A stretch of DNA of 64,000 nucleotides, taken from positions 380,349 through 444,348 of the forward strand of contig NZ_DF968182.1 in assembly GCF_001192835.1 (NCBI RefSeq). Reading direction: 5' to 3'. Of this stretch, positions 35,464 to 44,658 are shown in pieces. Every line of letters starts with the position of its first letter. The first letter of the stretch is position 1. A model generated the notes under the pieces. That model ran no database searches. It was given only the letters and a program-made list of their open reading frames with translations, and had not been told where the DNA came from. Origin of the DNA: Lentimicrobium saccharophilum (lineage in GTDB: Bacteria; Bacteroidota; Bacteroidia; Bacteroidales; Lentimicrobiaceae). A program made the position numbers and the translations under genes.

Positions 35464-35508
35464 CATAGCGAAAAGGGATTTCCCGTTTTTGCCATGTTCT
35501 TTTTTTTT
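35464..35508 (+). terminator. Intrinsic terminator of pgi
   Basis: An interrupted stem CAT.GC.AAAAGGGA/TCCCGTTTTTGC.ATG (35464-35496) is followed by a run of T (TTCTTTTTTTT). It starts 37 bp after the pgi stop. Confidence 0.65.
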
Positions 35509-35633
35509 GATCCCTTCAGCTGCAGGGTTTTTTACTGCCAAAGGCTGATGAATACCGGAGAATACTTTCCGGTTTTACTACGAATATCAGTAAAACCGGT
35601 GCGCTTGATAAAAAAAACCGGGCGCTTGATAAT

Positions 35634-35882
35634 TTGTCCGCTTCTGAACATTTTTCTGATGCATATTTGCAGGCACTGGATGATGTTTGTTGCTATTCTA
35701 TGCAGGACTACCTCAAAGAAATATTGAACAGGGTAAGTTTTGATAAGGAACTTTTCCTGAAAGAACTTAAAAAACACAGGCGATGGCTCACCCCGGAAGA
35801 ATGTGAAATGCTTGACGCCTGGGTATTAGAAAACCATAGTGAAATTATAGGTGACAGGACGAACCATCCGGTTGCCGGTTAA
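35634..35882 (+). CDS. Small hypothetical protein, non-ATG start
   Basis: A short acidic/basic helical protein of about 82 residues from a TTG at 35634, with DAYLQALDDVCCYSMQDYLKEILNR and LTPEECEMLDAWVLENHSEII. The frame stays open upstream to 35511 and continues with coding-like residues (ISKTGALDKKNRALDNLSASE), but has no ATG. Either a non-ATG start is used, or the 5' end is decayed or frameshifted near the A7 run at 35611. A terminator follows at 35954. No family recognised. Confidence 0.35.
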   Translation: MSASEHFSDAYLQALDDVCCYSMQDYLKEILNRVSFDKELFLKELKKHRRWLTPEECEMLDAWVLENHSEIIGDRTNHPVAG

Positions 35883-35953
35883 ACAAAGATCAGGTTTTAT
35901 GATGTCATGGCTATGTTTTTAGACCCATCCAATCAAATTAGTTAATTTCAATG

Positions 35954-35990
35954 AAGGCTGCCCGACAATAAGGCAGCCTTTATTGTTTTC
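35954..35990 (+). terminator. Hairpin terminator after the small ORF
   Basis: AAGGCTGCC (35954-35962) pairs with GGCAGCCTT (35972-35980), followed by TATTGTTTTC. It would end a transcript reading the small gene at 35634-35882, supporting that something is transcribed there. Confidence 0.55.
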
Positions 35991-36141
35991 AGGGGTTAAT
36001 TGTTCCGGCAGCTAACGGCCGAATGGTTTTTCCGTATTAACATGCTTTCTTTTGGCCGGCTAAATAAATGGAAATCAATCTGTATGACCACGTGGTTTAT
36101 TATTATCGGCAGTGCTGATCACAAAAACGACGGGTTTTCTT

Positions 36142-36149
36142 TATCTTTG
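36142..36149 (+). promoter_or_regulatory. Predicted -7 box of the outer-membrane protein gene
   Basis: TATCTTTG, an exact TAnnTTTG, 79 bp before the ATG at 36229. It supports the shorter start over an in-frame start at 36112, which lies upstream of the box. Confidence 0.4.
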
Positions 36150-36228
36150 TTGCGCAGGCATGTTTTTTTTATACCCTTCATTGGCAAGCCCGGTATTTTT
36201 AAGCCTTTTAAACATAAAATTGTTTCAG

Positions 36229-36897
36229 ATGAAAAAGTTACTTCTGTTTTTAATTTCATTCTTTGCATTAAATGCAGTCCTCCTGGCCCAGAAACCTTCG
36301 GAAAGTCTTTTTTCTGATAAGTTTGCAACCGGCATTGACGTTTTTAATGATGTTATCATGGATGCCCCCGAAGGAATCAAGTTCCGCGCAATCAATCCGG
36401 GTGTCAATATCTACGGCATGCATACCTTTCCCGTGAAAGAGTCAGATTTTGCTTTTGCCATTGGTCTTGGGCTGGGCATGCACAACCTTTTCAGTGATGC
36501 CACCCTTCAGGATACATCCGGTGTTTCGTTCTTTCAGGCAATACCTGATGACCTTGATTATAAAAAAAGCAAGCTGAGCCTTACCTATCTGGATGTACCT
36601 GCCGAGATCAGGTTTAAGACGGAAGGCGGATTTAAAGTTGCCTTAGGGATAAAGGTTGGTCTGCTCATCAATGCCCATACAAAATACAAAGGCAACGATC
36701 CGGCCGATGGCAGTAAAACGAAGATAAAGGTAAGTCAGCTTCCAAACCTGCAGACATGGAGGTTTGGCCCGAGTTTTCAGATTGGTTACAAGTGGATAAA
36801 TCTTACTGCTTTCTATTCCCTTTCGAAAATATTTGAAGAAAATGCTGGACCGGAGATTTATCCGGTATCTGTCGGAATTTCCCTGCGACCTTTCTGA
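36229..36897 (+). CDS. Outer-membrane beta-barrel protein (porin-like)
   Basis: About 222 residues from the ATG at 36229, starting with a signal peptide (MKKLLLFLISFFALNAVLLA, then Q). The remainder has alternating strands and Gly/aromatic turns typical of the small outer-membrane beta-barrel (OmpW/PorT-like) folds: FAFAIGLGLGMHNLF, YLDVPAEIRFKTEGGFKVALGIKVGLL, FGPSFQIGYKWINLTAFYSL and the C-terminal SVGISLRPF, where a final Phe is the usual barrel-assembly signal. Ligand or role is unknown. It converges with the PAP2-like gene (stop to stop 1 bp apart). Confidence 0.8.
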   Translation: MKKLLLFLISFFALNAVLLAQKPSESLFSDKFATGIDVFNDVIMDAPEGIKFRAINPGVNIYGMHTFPVKESDFAFAIGLGLGMHNLFSDATLQDTSGVSFFQAIPDDLDYKKSKLSLTYLDVPAEIRFKTEGGFKVALGIKVGLLINAHTKYKGNDPADGSKTKIKVSQLPNLQTWRFGPSFQIGYKWINLTAFYSLSKIFEENAGPEIYPVSVGISLRPF

Positions 36898-36898
36898 T

Positions 36899-37510
36899 TC
36901 AGAGCAGGATAAAGATTCCTGACATGATCAATGCACCCGCAACATAGCCTGAATAGACCTGGGCTTCGTTGTGGGTGTTCAGTTTCAGGCGGGCAAACCC
37001 GGTAATTCCACCCAATATGATCAGGAGAATAATCAGCAGCGGGGTGTTCAGGTGATGGGTAAACATCAGCCCGGCGAATCCACCCGCCAGGCCTCCGATG
37101 CCCATCATATGAATACTGATCTTCCAGAAAAGATTAATGATGGCGGCAACAACAACAAGTATGGACCCCCCCAGCAGAAAAAGCAGGAAAACAGCCGGCA
37201 GCCCCATGTTGCTCAGCATGAAATAAGTGGCGAAAAAAGAAATTGCAGCAATCACAAACGGGAAAGTCCTTTCTTTTCTTTCTGGCAATTGCAGGCTGCT
37301 GATGATTCCTTTCTGAAGCATCAGCCAGATGATCACTGTTGGCAAAATAAATGTGTTGCCCAGAATCAGTCCGGTAAGTGCCCATTTCAGTTTTTCAGGA
37401 AGAATCAGCACATAGTAAGTATTCTGGTTAAAGAGCAGCAGCAGTGCATACGTTGGCATCAGCAGGGGGTGCAGGATATAGGAAATCAGCCTCGCGATTT
37501 TTGATTCCAT
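36899..37510 (-). CDS. Integral membrane PAP2-like protein
   Basis: A 203-residue protein with about six membrane segments. The central ISIHMMGIGGLAGGF and the later LKLNTHNEAQVYSGYVAG (with His near residues 134 and 179) match the PAP2/acid-phosphatase-like family, which dephosphorylates lipid pyrophosphates. The first PAP2 motif (KX6RP) is not obvious, so catalysis is uncertain. A TATTTTTG -7 box lies 22-29 bp upstream of the start. It overlaps no neighbour but nearly abuts the outer-membrane gene. Confidence 0.6.
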   Translation of the reverse strand: MESKIARLISYILHPLLMPTYALLLLFNQNTYYVLILPEKLKWALTGLILGNTFILPTVIIWLMLQKGIISSLQLPERKERTFPFVIAAISFFATYFMLSNMGLPAVFLLFLLGGSILVVVAAIINLFWKISIHMMGIGGLAGGFAGLMFTHHLNTPLLIILLIILGGITGFARLKLNTHNEAQVYSGYVAGALIMSGIFILL

Positions 37511-37531
37511 ATTGGAAGGGGATTACCGGGG

Positions 37532-37564
37532 CAAAAATAGTGATTCCTCTCAAGGGTTGGACAA
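37532..37564 (-). promoter_or_regulatory. Predicted promoter of the PAP2-like gene
   Basis: TATTTTTG (37532-37539 minus) matches TAnnTTTG exactly, with a TTG at 37562-37564, 22 bp away (one over the usual range). Confidence 0.45.
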
Positions 37565-37568
37565 ACAA

Positions 37569-38117
37569 TTACCAGGGCAGCAAAAGGTAAGGATCATCTT
37601 CCGGATCCGGTTTCTGCTGCATAATGGTATCCTGGTCGTAAATTTCGAAGCCGGCCTTTTGATAAAGTCCGAGGGCTGACGGGTGATCGAGGTTGCAGGT
37701 GTGCAGCCACAGGCGATTTATTGGTCTTTCCCATGCCTTGCCTATACACCATTGAAGAAAAGGCATGCCTAGTCCTTTACCCGTAAACTCACAGGTAAGT
37801 CCGAAGTAAACCAGTTCTGTTTCCTTTTCTGACGAGAGGTCAAATTCTGCAAAGCCTGCCGGAACTCCCCCATAATACAATACCCAGATGTTGTTTGCCG
37901 GATTATCGAGCATTTGCTGAAGCTCATCTGCCGGGCACATGAGGCGGTTGTACCATTGGTACGGACGACCCACTGAAGTATATAAATAGAGATAAAATGA
38001 ACGCACCGGTTTAACAGCCTGCATTACTATGCACCTTTTCGGAAGGGCTTTTTCCGGTAGATCCGCCGGTGACGAATTCATCTGAAGCCACCAGGTAGTG
38101 GCTGCTATTTCATTCAT
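37569..38117 (-). CDS. GNAT-family N-acetyltransferase
   Basis: A 182-residue GNAT fold protein. The core runs from about residue 80 (WVLYYGGVPAGFAEFDLS) through the acetyl-CoA loop ELVYFGLTCEFTGKGLGMPFLQW (Q/RxxGxG-like, as TGKGLG) to LDHPSALGLYQKAGFEIYDQ, the typical terminal N..A..LY.K.GF motif. Acceptor unknown. Its start overlaps the end of the AlkD-like gene by 8 bp, so the two are co-transcribed. Confidence 0.85.
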   Translation of the reverse strand: MNEIAATTWWLQMNSSPADLPEKALPKRCIVMQAVKPVRSFYLYLYTSVGRPYQWYNRLMCPADELQQMLDNPANNIWVLYYGGVPAGFAEFDLSSEKETELVYFGLTCEFTGKGLGMPFLQWCIGKAWERPINRLWLHTCNLDHPSALGLYQKAGFEIYDQDTIMQQKPDPEDDPYLLLPW

Positions 38118-38802
38118 GGGTTTTGTTTTTCAGGATGACTTTCAAGGCTTCGCGCCTGCTGAGCGGCGAAAGGGTGTTGGCTTCCACAAAAGCGATCACG
38201 CGTTCGGGCCTGGTTTTCGAGTATTCGCGCAAGGCCCAGCCGATGGCCTTACGGATAAAGAATTCCCGGGACCCGGCCAACTGCCGGATGGCCCTGAAAA
38301 GAAGCTGTTCATCGGTTTTGTCGCGGTACTTCAGCTGGAAAAGCAACACGGTGCGCTGTAGCCAGAGGTTTCCTGAATTCAGCCATGATTCCGTGAGCTC
38401 CGCAGTCCTCTCTGGATAAAGCGACATCCAGGGGCCAACCAGGTTGCTTGCAATGTAATCCACCGTATCCCACCATGAGCGGTTGACGATCATTTCTTCG
38501 AACAGAAGGATACGCTCCGGATTTCTCAGACATTGCTTAGAGGAAATGATTTCCATGATGGCATATTGCAGCTCCCTTTCTTCCATTTCCCAGATCATCC
38601 TGACTGTTTCATTGAGTTGTAAGGGAGCCGGCAGGCCGTATTGTTGTTTGAAATCCCTGGTCAGCAGTTTTCGCTCAGGCGAAGGAATCCCGAAAAAACG
38701 AAACTGATTGAGCATATATTTTTCCATTGCCGGGGCATGCAACGGATTGGCCTTCTCCTGAAAAAGTGCCTTAAGTGAGTTTGCATAAAGAACAGCATCC
38801 AT
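38110..38802 (-). CDS. DNA alkylation repair protein (AlkD-like)
   Basis: A 230-residue HEAT-repeat protein of the AlkD family, DNA glycosylases that remove N3- and N7-alkylated bases without base flipping. The family motif NRSWWDTVDYIASNLVGPW (about residues 108-126) carries the Trp and Asp used by Bacillus AlkD to stabilise the sugar intermediate. The following LWLQRTVLLFQLKY and REFFIRKAIGWALREYSKT hold the conserved Arg. It is the first of a two-gene unit with the acetyltransferase. Confidence 0.9.
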   Translation of the reverse strand: MDAVLYANSLKALFQEKANPLHAPAMEKYMLNQFRFFGIPSPERKLLTRDFKQQYGLPAPLQLNETVRMIWEMEERELQYAIMEIISSKQCLRNPERILLFEEMIVNRSWWDTVDYIASNLVGPWMSLYPERTAELTESWLNSGNLWLQRTVLLFQLKYRDKTDEQLLFRAIRQLAGSREFFIRKAIGWALREYSKTRPERVIAFVEANTLSPLSRREALKVILKNKTHE

Positions 38803-38857
38803 AGTCAGCCTGTTTGTTCTGAATGATTTATTCGCTGAATCCTGCAGACAGGTGTAG

Positions 38858-41206
38858 TTACCTGGCTATTATCAGTCTTGCGACGTATTTCTTTCCCTGT
38901 GCAGAAACAAAATTTACCAGATAACTGCCATTGCTGAATCCTGAAGTGTTCATCCGTATTGATTTATCTCCGGTGGAAACTTCCCTGAAATATATTACCC
39001 TTCCGGTGGAATCGTGTATGGTGAGCCTTCCCGCTTCCGGTTTTGCCAGAATAATTTCAGTCATATATGTTGCCGGGTTGGGTGCAATTTTCAAAAAGGA
39101 AGTATTACCCGGCTCTTGTGATCCGGCATTTACAAACAGTTCATCCCAAACGGCCAGGGTGTATTCCCCGGGGAGGAGGTTGGGCACATAGATTATGCCC
39201 AGTTGCCAGGGCCCCTGCCGGGTAAACGGAACGGATTGCCATTCCTGGCCTGCGCCCGGCCGGAAAAGAATTACCAGGGAATCGGCCGATGAAGTAATAA
39301 GATTATTGTCCAATGCGTTGCCCCGGTTGTAGGTGAAGCGTCCTGTTGCCTGAAATCCTTCAGGGAATATGCCTTCTACACTCCAGTAGCGGTAATCGCT
39401 CAGGGTCAGCCCGGGCCGGGGCTCCAGCATGCCGTCGGGGGCTACCCAGTGGTGGGTAACCCTGACAAAGGCAGAATCGCCCGGATTGATGACATCCATT
39501 TTGAAATAGGTGTCAGGAAAATCGAAAAGGCCCGTGGCCCGGATGGTTTGGTAGTTATCGGTGGTGGCATCGCCGTTTCGTTCGTAAAGGTCGGCCATTA
39601 CAAGAGCAGGTTCAAACGGAAGCTGAAACACTGAAGATCCCTGCCATCCCGAAAAGGTGATGGTGCGCGTTTCCACGATGCGGTCACTGCTCATAAATGC
39701 AAGTTCGCTGCGACAGTTTTCGGCCGGCAGTTCAGCGCCCTTAAGTTTCTGCCGCACAAAAACCTCCACATCAACATGGCTGCCTGCCGGTGTTACATGA
39801 AATGAATCCACGGAAACGTGGTTGTATCCCGGGCCGAAAACATGAAAATCGAAAAACCCGGTCAGATCAGTGCCGGTATACTGGCTGAGGAAATCGCGCA
39901 GGTCATATGAGCTGGCCGGCTGATAGGCAAATTCATCCAGATAAGCCCTGATCCCGTTAAAGAAAAGGCTGTCGCCCAGGTAGCCCCTGAGGGCATGGGT
40001 CACCATACCGCCCTTGTCATAAACATGGGTTCCGTAAGTCAGGTTGGAAGGCATGGGGGAGAGGGGCAGGTAACCCCCTTCGCTGATGTGGGCATAGCGG
40101 AGCACTTCGCGAGCGAGGCTGCGCATGTTGTTGCGTGCTGTGGCTTCACCGTAAAGGTGTTCCCGGTAAAGTGTTTCGCACCAGCGGGCCCAGCCTTCGT
40201 TCAGCCACATATCGGCATCAGAAGCACAGGTAACTTTATTGCCAAACCACATGTGCGACAACTCATGGGCATAGAGCCATTCATCGGACAGGCCGCCGTT
40301 GATACTGCCATTCGGATAGGCAATGTTTTCGGCATGCTCCATGGCCCCCAGGGCTGTTCCGGTGAAACCGATCCGTTGAAAAGGATATGGCCCGAAACAG
40401 GTTTCATAATTCTGAGCAATCTCTTTTAAGTTCTGAAAGCTTCCGTTGACCCGTGCTGTATCCTGAGGCCGCACAAACCAGGTAATGGGAATATCCTGTT
40501 CCGTTCCCGGGAATGTATCCGTAAGCATCACATAAGGCCCCACCGCCACAGAAGCCAGGTAGGTGGGCAGGCTGCGGTCCGACTTCCAGAAAAACTCTTT
40601 GGTGCCGTCGCACATGGTAGACACCGACCGGAGGAGGCCCCCGCAAACGGCAAGCTTGTCGTTTTCCACCCTGATCCGGTATTCGTAAAATGCCCGGTCG
40701 GTAAAGTTGTCATTACAGGGGAACCAGGCTTTCCCAAGGTTATGCGGAATGGATTCAAAACCAACGCCCAGGTTAAACGCGTATGAACCGGAAAAATGAA
40801 AGCCCCCCCATAATTCGTGGAAAGGAACACCCTGATAATAAATCCTTACCAGGTTGGTGTCGCCGGCTGATAAGGGCTGATAAAGCTGTATGCGTAAGTT
40901 GTCTCCAATATGGGAAAAGTTCAGATGCTCATCATTTTCCGTCTTTACCGAGTCAACCTGCAACTGCTTTAAAGCCAGCGGCAGATGGCTGATGCTGCTC
41001 AGCGGGGTGGTAAATCTGACTTCGGTCATTCCCTGAATTTGCTGTGATGAAAGGTTGACAATTGATAAATTAATCGCATAACTTACTACATCAACCGTGT
41101 CATCTATTGCGGATGAATTCATGTTTTGCGCCTTTGCATGTAACCCGGTGCACAGGTTAAGCGTCAAAGCAGCCAGAAGAAAGAATTGCAGGAATTTCCT
41201 CATCAT
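38858..41206 (-). CDS. Secreted M1 aminopeptidase with T9SS type A sorting domain
   Basis: About 782 residues from the ATG at 41206 (a longer frame to 41257 adds residues before the signal peptide). The M1 zinc site is HELSH (H314, H318) with the third ligand E337 in NEGWA. The substrate motif reads GAMEH (287-291) instead of the canonical GxMEN, a variant I regard as common in Bacteroidota M1s. The N-terminal M1 beta domain precedes it. The last 75 residues (LKIAPNPATYMTEIIL to KYVARLIIAR) are the T9SS sorting domain. Such enzymes trim N-terminal residues from peptides outside the cell, likely after the endopeptidases encoded nearby. Divergent from tolC, with a 9-bp inverted repeat between them. 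Confidence 0.92.
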   Translation of the reverse strand: MMRKFLQFFLLAALTLNLCTGLHAKAQNMNSSAIDDTVDVVSYAINLSIVNLSSQQIQGMTEVRFTTPLSSISHLPLALKQLQVDSVKTENDEHLNFSHIGDNLRIQLYQPLSAGDTNLVRIYYQGVPFHELWGGFHFSGSYAFNLGVGFESIPHNLGKAWFPCNDNFTDRAFYEYRIRVENDKLAVCGGLLRSVSTMCDGTKEFFWKSDRSLPTYLASVAVGPYVMLTDTFPGTEQDIPITWFVRPQDTARVNGSFQNLKEIAQNYETCFGPYPFQRIGFTGTALGAMEHAENIAYPNGSINGGLSDEWLYAHELSHMWFGNKVTCASDADMWLNEGWARWCETLYREHLYGEATARNNMRSLAREVLRYAHISEGGYLPLSPMPSNLTYGTHVYDKGGMVTHALRGYLGDSLFFNGIRAYLDEFAYQPASSYDLRDFLSQYTGTDLTGFFDFHVFGPGYNHVSVDSFHVTPAGSHVDVEVFVRQKLKGAELPAENCRSELAFMSSDRIVETRTITFSGWQGSSVFQLPFEPALVMADLYERNGDATTDNYQTIRATGLFDFPDTYFKMDVINPGDSAFVRVTHHWVAPDGMLEPRPGLTLSDYRYWSVEGIFPEGFQATGRFTYNRGNALDNNLITSSADSLVILFRPGAGQEWQSVPFTRQGPWQLGIIYVPNLLPGEYTLAVWDELFVNAGSQEPGNTSFLKIAPNPATYMTEIILAKPEAGRLTIHDSTGRVIYFREVSTGDKSIRMNTSGFSNGSYLVNFVSAQGKKYVARLIIAR

Positions 41207-41532
41207 ATTTATAAAGTTTGTGTCGGCCGGATGAAAATGAAAACCGCCGGTTTGCAAATTTTTGTAAATTTAACTCAATGTAAACAACCTATCGCATAAA
41301 TTTGACCAAAGTTTACATTATGATGTTTGTTCACCATAATTGCCCGGTTTATGTGTTCATTATTGAACCTGATACTGAGCGAAACCGAACAGCAATTGAA
41401 AAGAATGAATTTTCAAGTTACTATAAATCAGGGTGATATTTTCATGGCACGATCTTTAATTATTGTGTGGTGAAATTATTGCCAGGCTTTTTTATTAAAC
41501 TCCGCATATTACGGATAGCTAATTGTTTTAAA
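41207..41532. other. Divergent intergenic region, M1 peptidase/tolC
   Basis: 326 bp. It contains a perfect inverted repeat AATGTAAAC (41277-41285)/GTTTACATT (41311-41319) and a -7 box TAAATTTG (41297-41304, plus) between its arms. The tolC 5' leader would be about 220 nt. The region downstream of the repeat shows nothing recognisable. Confidence 0.5.
41277..41319. promoter_or_regulatory. Inverted repeat with embedded promoter (possible operator)
   Basis: Two 9-bp arms, AATGTAAAC and GTTTACATT, are perfect complements separated by 25 bp, with TAAATTTG between them. This arrangement could bind a dimeric regulator that occludes the tolC promoter. Confidence 0.35.
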
Positions 41533-42969
41533 ATGATAAGAAAAACCATTTTATTTCTCCTGATTACCGGAATGATTTCCGGTGGGGTGACCGCACAGCA
41601 GGTATGGACCCTGGAGCAATGCATTGATCATGCCCTGACCAACAACCTGCAGGTGAAGCAGTCGATGTTACTGGTTGAAAGTGCCAAAGCCGATGTTTTG
41701 CAGTCGAAACTCGACCTGCTGCCAGGGATTACCGGAAATGCCTCGCATGCATACAATTATGGTCAGACCATTGACCGTTATACCAATCAGTTTGCAACCA
41801 GCAGGGTGCAGTCAAACAACTTTTATCTTCAGAGCGGAGTGACCCTGTTCAACGGTTTCCAGAAAATGAACCTGATCAGGCAGAATCAGCTTAACCTGCT
41901 GGCCAGTGAGAAAGATGCAGAGAAGTTTATGAACGACATCTCCATCAATATAGCCACATTCTACCTGCAGGTATTGTTTTACAAGGAACTTGTGCAGATC
42001 CGTTCAAACCAGCTGGATATAACCCGTCAGCAGGTGGTACGCATGCAGAAACTGGTAGATGCGGGTACCATGGCTGCAGGGGATTTGTTTGTTGTAGAGG
42101 CACAGCTTGCCGGGGAAGAGTCAAGCCTGGTGAGTGCCGAGAACAGCCTGGAAGTTTCCCTGCTTACGCTGGCCCAGTTACTCGACCTGCCCTCGACCGA
42201 TGGCTTTGATATTGAAATCCCTGTTCTTTCCATTGAAGGGGATCCGGGACTCGCCGGTAGCCCTGATCAGATTTTTAACCATGCAGTTACCGGAATGCCT
42301 GAAATCAGGGCGGCAGAATACCGTTTGCAAAGTTCTGAAAAACAACTGTTGCGTGCCCGCGGGACTTTCTATCCTTCACTGGCACTCAGCGGAAGCTGGG
42401 GAACCGGATATTCAGGTGCAAGGCAGGAAGTGGATCAGGTGATTCCTGCAGATCCTGCACTGATTGGTTTTGCCCGGAATACCGAAGGTGAAAACCTGGA
42501 TGTTTATGCATTTAATTCAGATTTTACCTATAAAACCACCTCGTGGGGCGATCAGATCAGGGACAACAACAACCAGACAATCGGCCTGTATCTGACACTG
42601 CCCATTTTTAACGGCTGGCAAACCCGCACTATGGTGAGCAAGTCGAAAATTGCGCTCGAAAACTCACGCCTCGACCTGGAGCTTCAGCGTATGGCCCTGC
42701 GGAAGACCATTCAACAGGCCTGGGCTGATGCCAGGGCTTCGCTGAAAAACTATCATGCATCCGAGAAGAAGCTGCATGCCACGCAGGAGTCCTTCCGTTA
42801 TGCCGAGCAGAAGTTCAACGTCGGGGTGATGAACTCCGTGGATTACAATAATGCCAAGAAAGATATGACCAATGCCGAATCGGAGGTGCTGCAAAGCAAG
42901 TTTGACTTTATCTTTAAAACAACGGTGCTTGATTTTTATATGGGCAAACCTCTGACGCTGAAAAAGTAA
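41533..42969 (+). CDS. TolC-family outer-membrane efflux protein
   Basis: About 478 residues from the ATG at 41533 (signal peptide MIRKTILFLLITGMISGG; an in-frame start at 41467 adds unrelated residues). Two TolC repeats are visible: WTLEQCIDHALTNNLQVKQSMLLVESAKADVLQSK and the second, FNHAVTGMPEIRAAEYRLQSSEKQLL, each followed by long helices. It is the exit duct of tripartite efflux or type I secretion systems. The membrane-fusion protein gene follows 321 bp later. A terminator lies right after the gene, so the two are not necessarily one transcript. Confidence 0.9.
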   Translation: MIRKTILFLLITGMISGGVTAQQVWTLEQCIDHALTNNLQVKQSMLLVESAKADVLQSKLDLLPGITGNASHAYNYGQTIDRYTNQFATSRVQSNNFYLQSGVTLFNGFQKMNLIRQNQLNLLASEKDAEKFMNDISINIATFYLQVLFYKELVQIRSNQLDITRQQVVRMQKLVDAGTMAAGDLFVVEAQLAGEESSLVSAENSLEVSLLTLAQLLDLPSTDGFDIEIPVLSIEGDPGLAGSPDQIFNHAVTGMPEIRAAEYRLQSSEKQLLRARGTFYPSLALSGSWGTGYSGARQEVDQVIPADPALIGFARNTEGENLDVYAFNSDFTYKTTSWGDQIRDNNNQTIGLYLTLPIFNGWQTRTMVSKSKIALENSRLDLELQRMALRKTIQQAWADARASLKNYHASEKKLHATQESFRYAEQKFNVGVMNSVDYNNAKKDMTNAESEVLQSKFDFIFKTTVLDFYMGKPLTLKK

Positions 42970-43290
42970 ACATTATTCCTGCTTACTGGTATTTTCCGTC
43001 CGGAGTTCTCCGGGCGGTTTTTATTTTAAGGGTAGGAATGGTGTTGAAGTAGGGTGGAATGATATGCTTAACATGATATTTTCAAAGAAGGAAGCCTGCA
43101 TTTGAATAGGTATTTGCCGGCAGCTGTCAGGGCGAAGGAGATATCAGGCTATCGCGAGGAGCGGGATCTGAAAGGCCGGATTTATTAAGGGCAAAAAGAT
43201 CTGTGCCGGTTAATATGTGTCAAATGTTTGTATAATTTCGAATATGAAAGGTAAAGTGCTTAATTTTATGCAATCAAAATCAGCCGGACG
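42970..43290. other. Intergenic region between tolC and the membrane-fusion protein gene
   Basis: 321 bp. After the terminator at 42996-43028 nothing recognisable was seen; no open frame of interest and no clear promoter for the downstream gene. Confidence 0.5.
42996..43028 (+). terminator. Intrinsic terminator after tolC
   Basis: CCGTCCGGAG pairs with CTCCGGGCGG (one mismatch) and is followed by TTTTTATTTT. Confidence 0.65.
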
Positions 43291-44643
43291 ATGAATAAGA
43301 AAAGAATGATCAGGATTGGAGTTGTATTAACTGCAATTATTGTTGTGTTTCTGGCTTTAGCCCGGAAACAGGGTTGGTTGGGCGAAAAGGACCTTATTCA
43401 GGTTACGGCTGAGAAGGCCGCTTTGCGCTCAATTACCGAAACCGTTTCGGCCAATGGTAAAATTCAGCCAGAGGTGGAGGTGAAAATCTCACCGGATGTC
43501 AGCGGCGAGGTGGTTGAGTTATTTGTAAAGGAAGGAGACCAGGTTGAGGCCGGTACACTGCTGGCACGCATCGATCCAAAAATTTACGCTTCGAATTACG
43601 ACCGCATGCTGGCCGGGCTGAACACCCAGAAAGCCAACCTGGCGAATACCCGGGCCCGGGTTGCACAGGTACAGGCCCAGTTTATTAATGCCAAAGCCAG
43701 TTACGAGCGCAGCGAACGCTTGTTTAAAGAGAAGGCGATCTCCGCTTCGGAATACGATGCGGCCAAATCAGCGTTCGAAGTTGCCAAAGCCGAAGTTACT
43801 GCTGCTGAAGAAAGTGTGAAAGCTGCCGAGTATTCGGTGAAGAGCGCCGAGGCTTCGGTAAAGGAAGCGGGCGAGAACCTCTATAAGACATCCATTTATG
43901 CACCGGTATCGGGTACCGTTTCCAAACTGAATGTTGAGAAAGGAGAGCGCGTTGCAGGGGCTTCGCAGTTCTCTGCCGGAACGGAAATTCTCCGGATCGC
44001 CAACCTGTCGGTAATGGAAGTGATAGTCAGCGTGAATGAGAATGATATTGTCCGTGTTGCCATTAATGATACGGCCCTCGTCGAGGTGGATTCCTACCTG
44101 AACCGTAAGTTCAAAGGCATCATCACGCAGATTGCCACCTCGGCCAATGTCACCGGCCTGAGCGCAGACCAGGTTACCAACTTTGATGTGAAAATACGCA
44201 TGCTCCCTGAATCTTACAGTGACCTGAAAGTCAAAGGCCAGCCCACAGCTTCTCCTTTCAGGCCGGGGATGTCGGCAACGGTTGATATCCAGACCGAGTC
44301 GGCTTACAACGTGCTTACCGTGCCGATTCAGGCCGTCACCGCCCGTCAGGATACCCTGAAAAATGAAAACAGGGAGCGGCCGGACAGGAATGTGGAGGAG
44401 GTTACGGAAAACAAGCCTGAAGAACCTGTGCAGGAGTACGTTTTTGTTATAAAGGAAGGTGTGGCTAAATTGCAAAAAGTAAAAACAGGCATTCAGGATA
44501 ACGTTTACATATGGATAACTGAAGGGCTTACCGAAGCGGATGAAGTCATTACCGGGCCTTACCGCGCTGTATCAAAAACCCTGAAGGATGGTGATAAGGT
44601 GAAGGTAGTTGATAAAGCCGCGTTGTTTGAAAAGAAGAAATAA
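43291..44643 (+). CDS. Efflux periplasmic adaptor / membrane-fusion protein (MacA/HlyD-like)
   Basis: A 450-residue inner-membrane-anchored adaptor. One N-terminal membrane segment (about 9-25) is followed by a lipoyl/barrel-sandwich half (VSANGKIQPEVEVKISPDVSGEVVELFVKEGDQV), a long coiled coil (about 100-195, alanine/lysine-rich) and the second half (SIYAPVSGTVSKLNVEKGERV). The beta-barrel and membrane-proximal domains end at about 440. It bridges an inner-membrane pump to TolC. MacA-type proteins usually pair with an ABC permease; here the next gene is tsaB, so its pump is encoded elsewhere. Confidence 0.88.
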   Translation: MNKKRMIRIGVVLTAIIVVFLALARKQGWLGEKDLIQVTAEKAALRSITETVSANGKIQPEVEVKISPDVSGEVVELFVKEGDQVEAGTLLARIDPKIYASNYDRMLAGLNTQKANLANTRARVAQVQAQFINAKASYERSERLFKEKAISASEYDAAKSAFEVAKAEVTAAEESVKAAEYSVKSAEASVKEAGENLYKTSIYAPVSGTVSKLNVEKGERVAGASQFSAGTEILRIANLSVMEVIVSVNENDIVRVAINDTALVEVDSYLNRKFKGIITQIATSANVTGLSADQVTNFDVKIRMLPESYSDLKVKGQPTASPFRPGMSATVDIQTESAYNVLTVPIQAVTARQDTLKNENRERPDRNVEEVTENKPEEPVQEYVFVIKEGVAKLQKVKTGIQDNVYIWITEGLTEADEVITGPYRAVSKTLKDGDKVKVVDKAALFEKKK

Positions 44644-44658
44644 TCGTTTTGGACCTTT

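Noticed and set aside
40890-41206. Signal-peptide start at 41257 for the M1 peptidase
   Set aside because: The first residues before M18 are not hydrophobic; the signal-like stretch begins at the ATG 41206.
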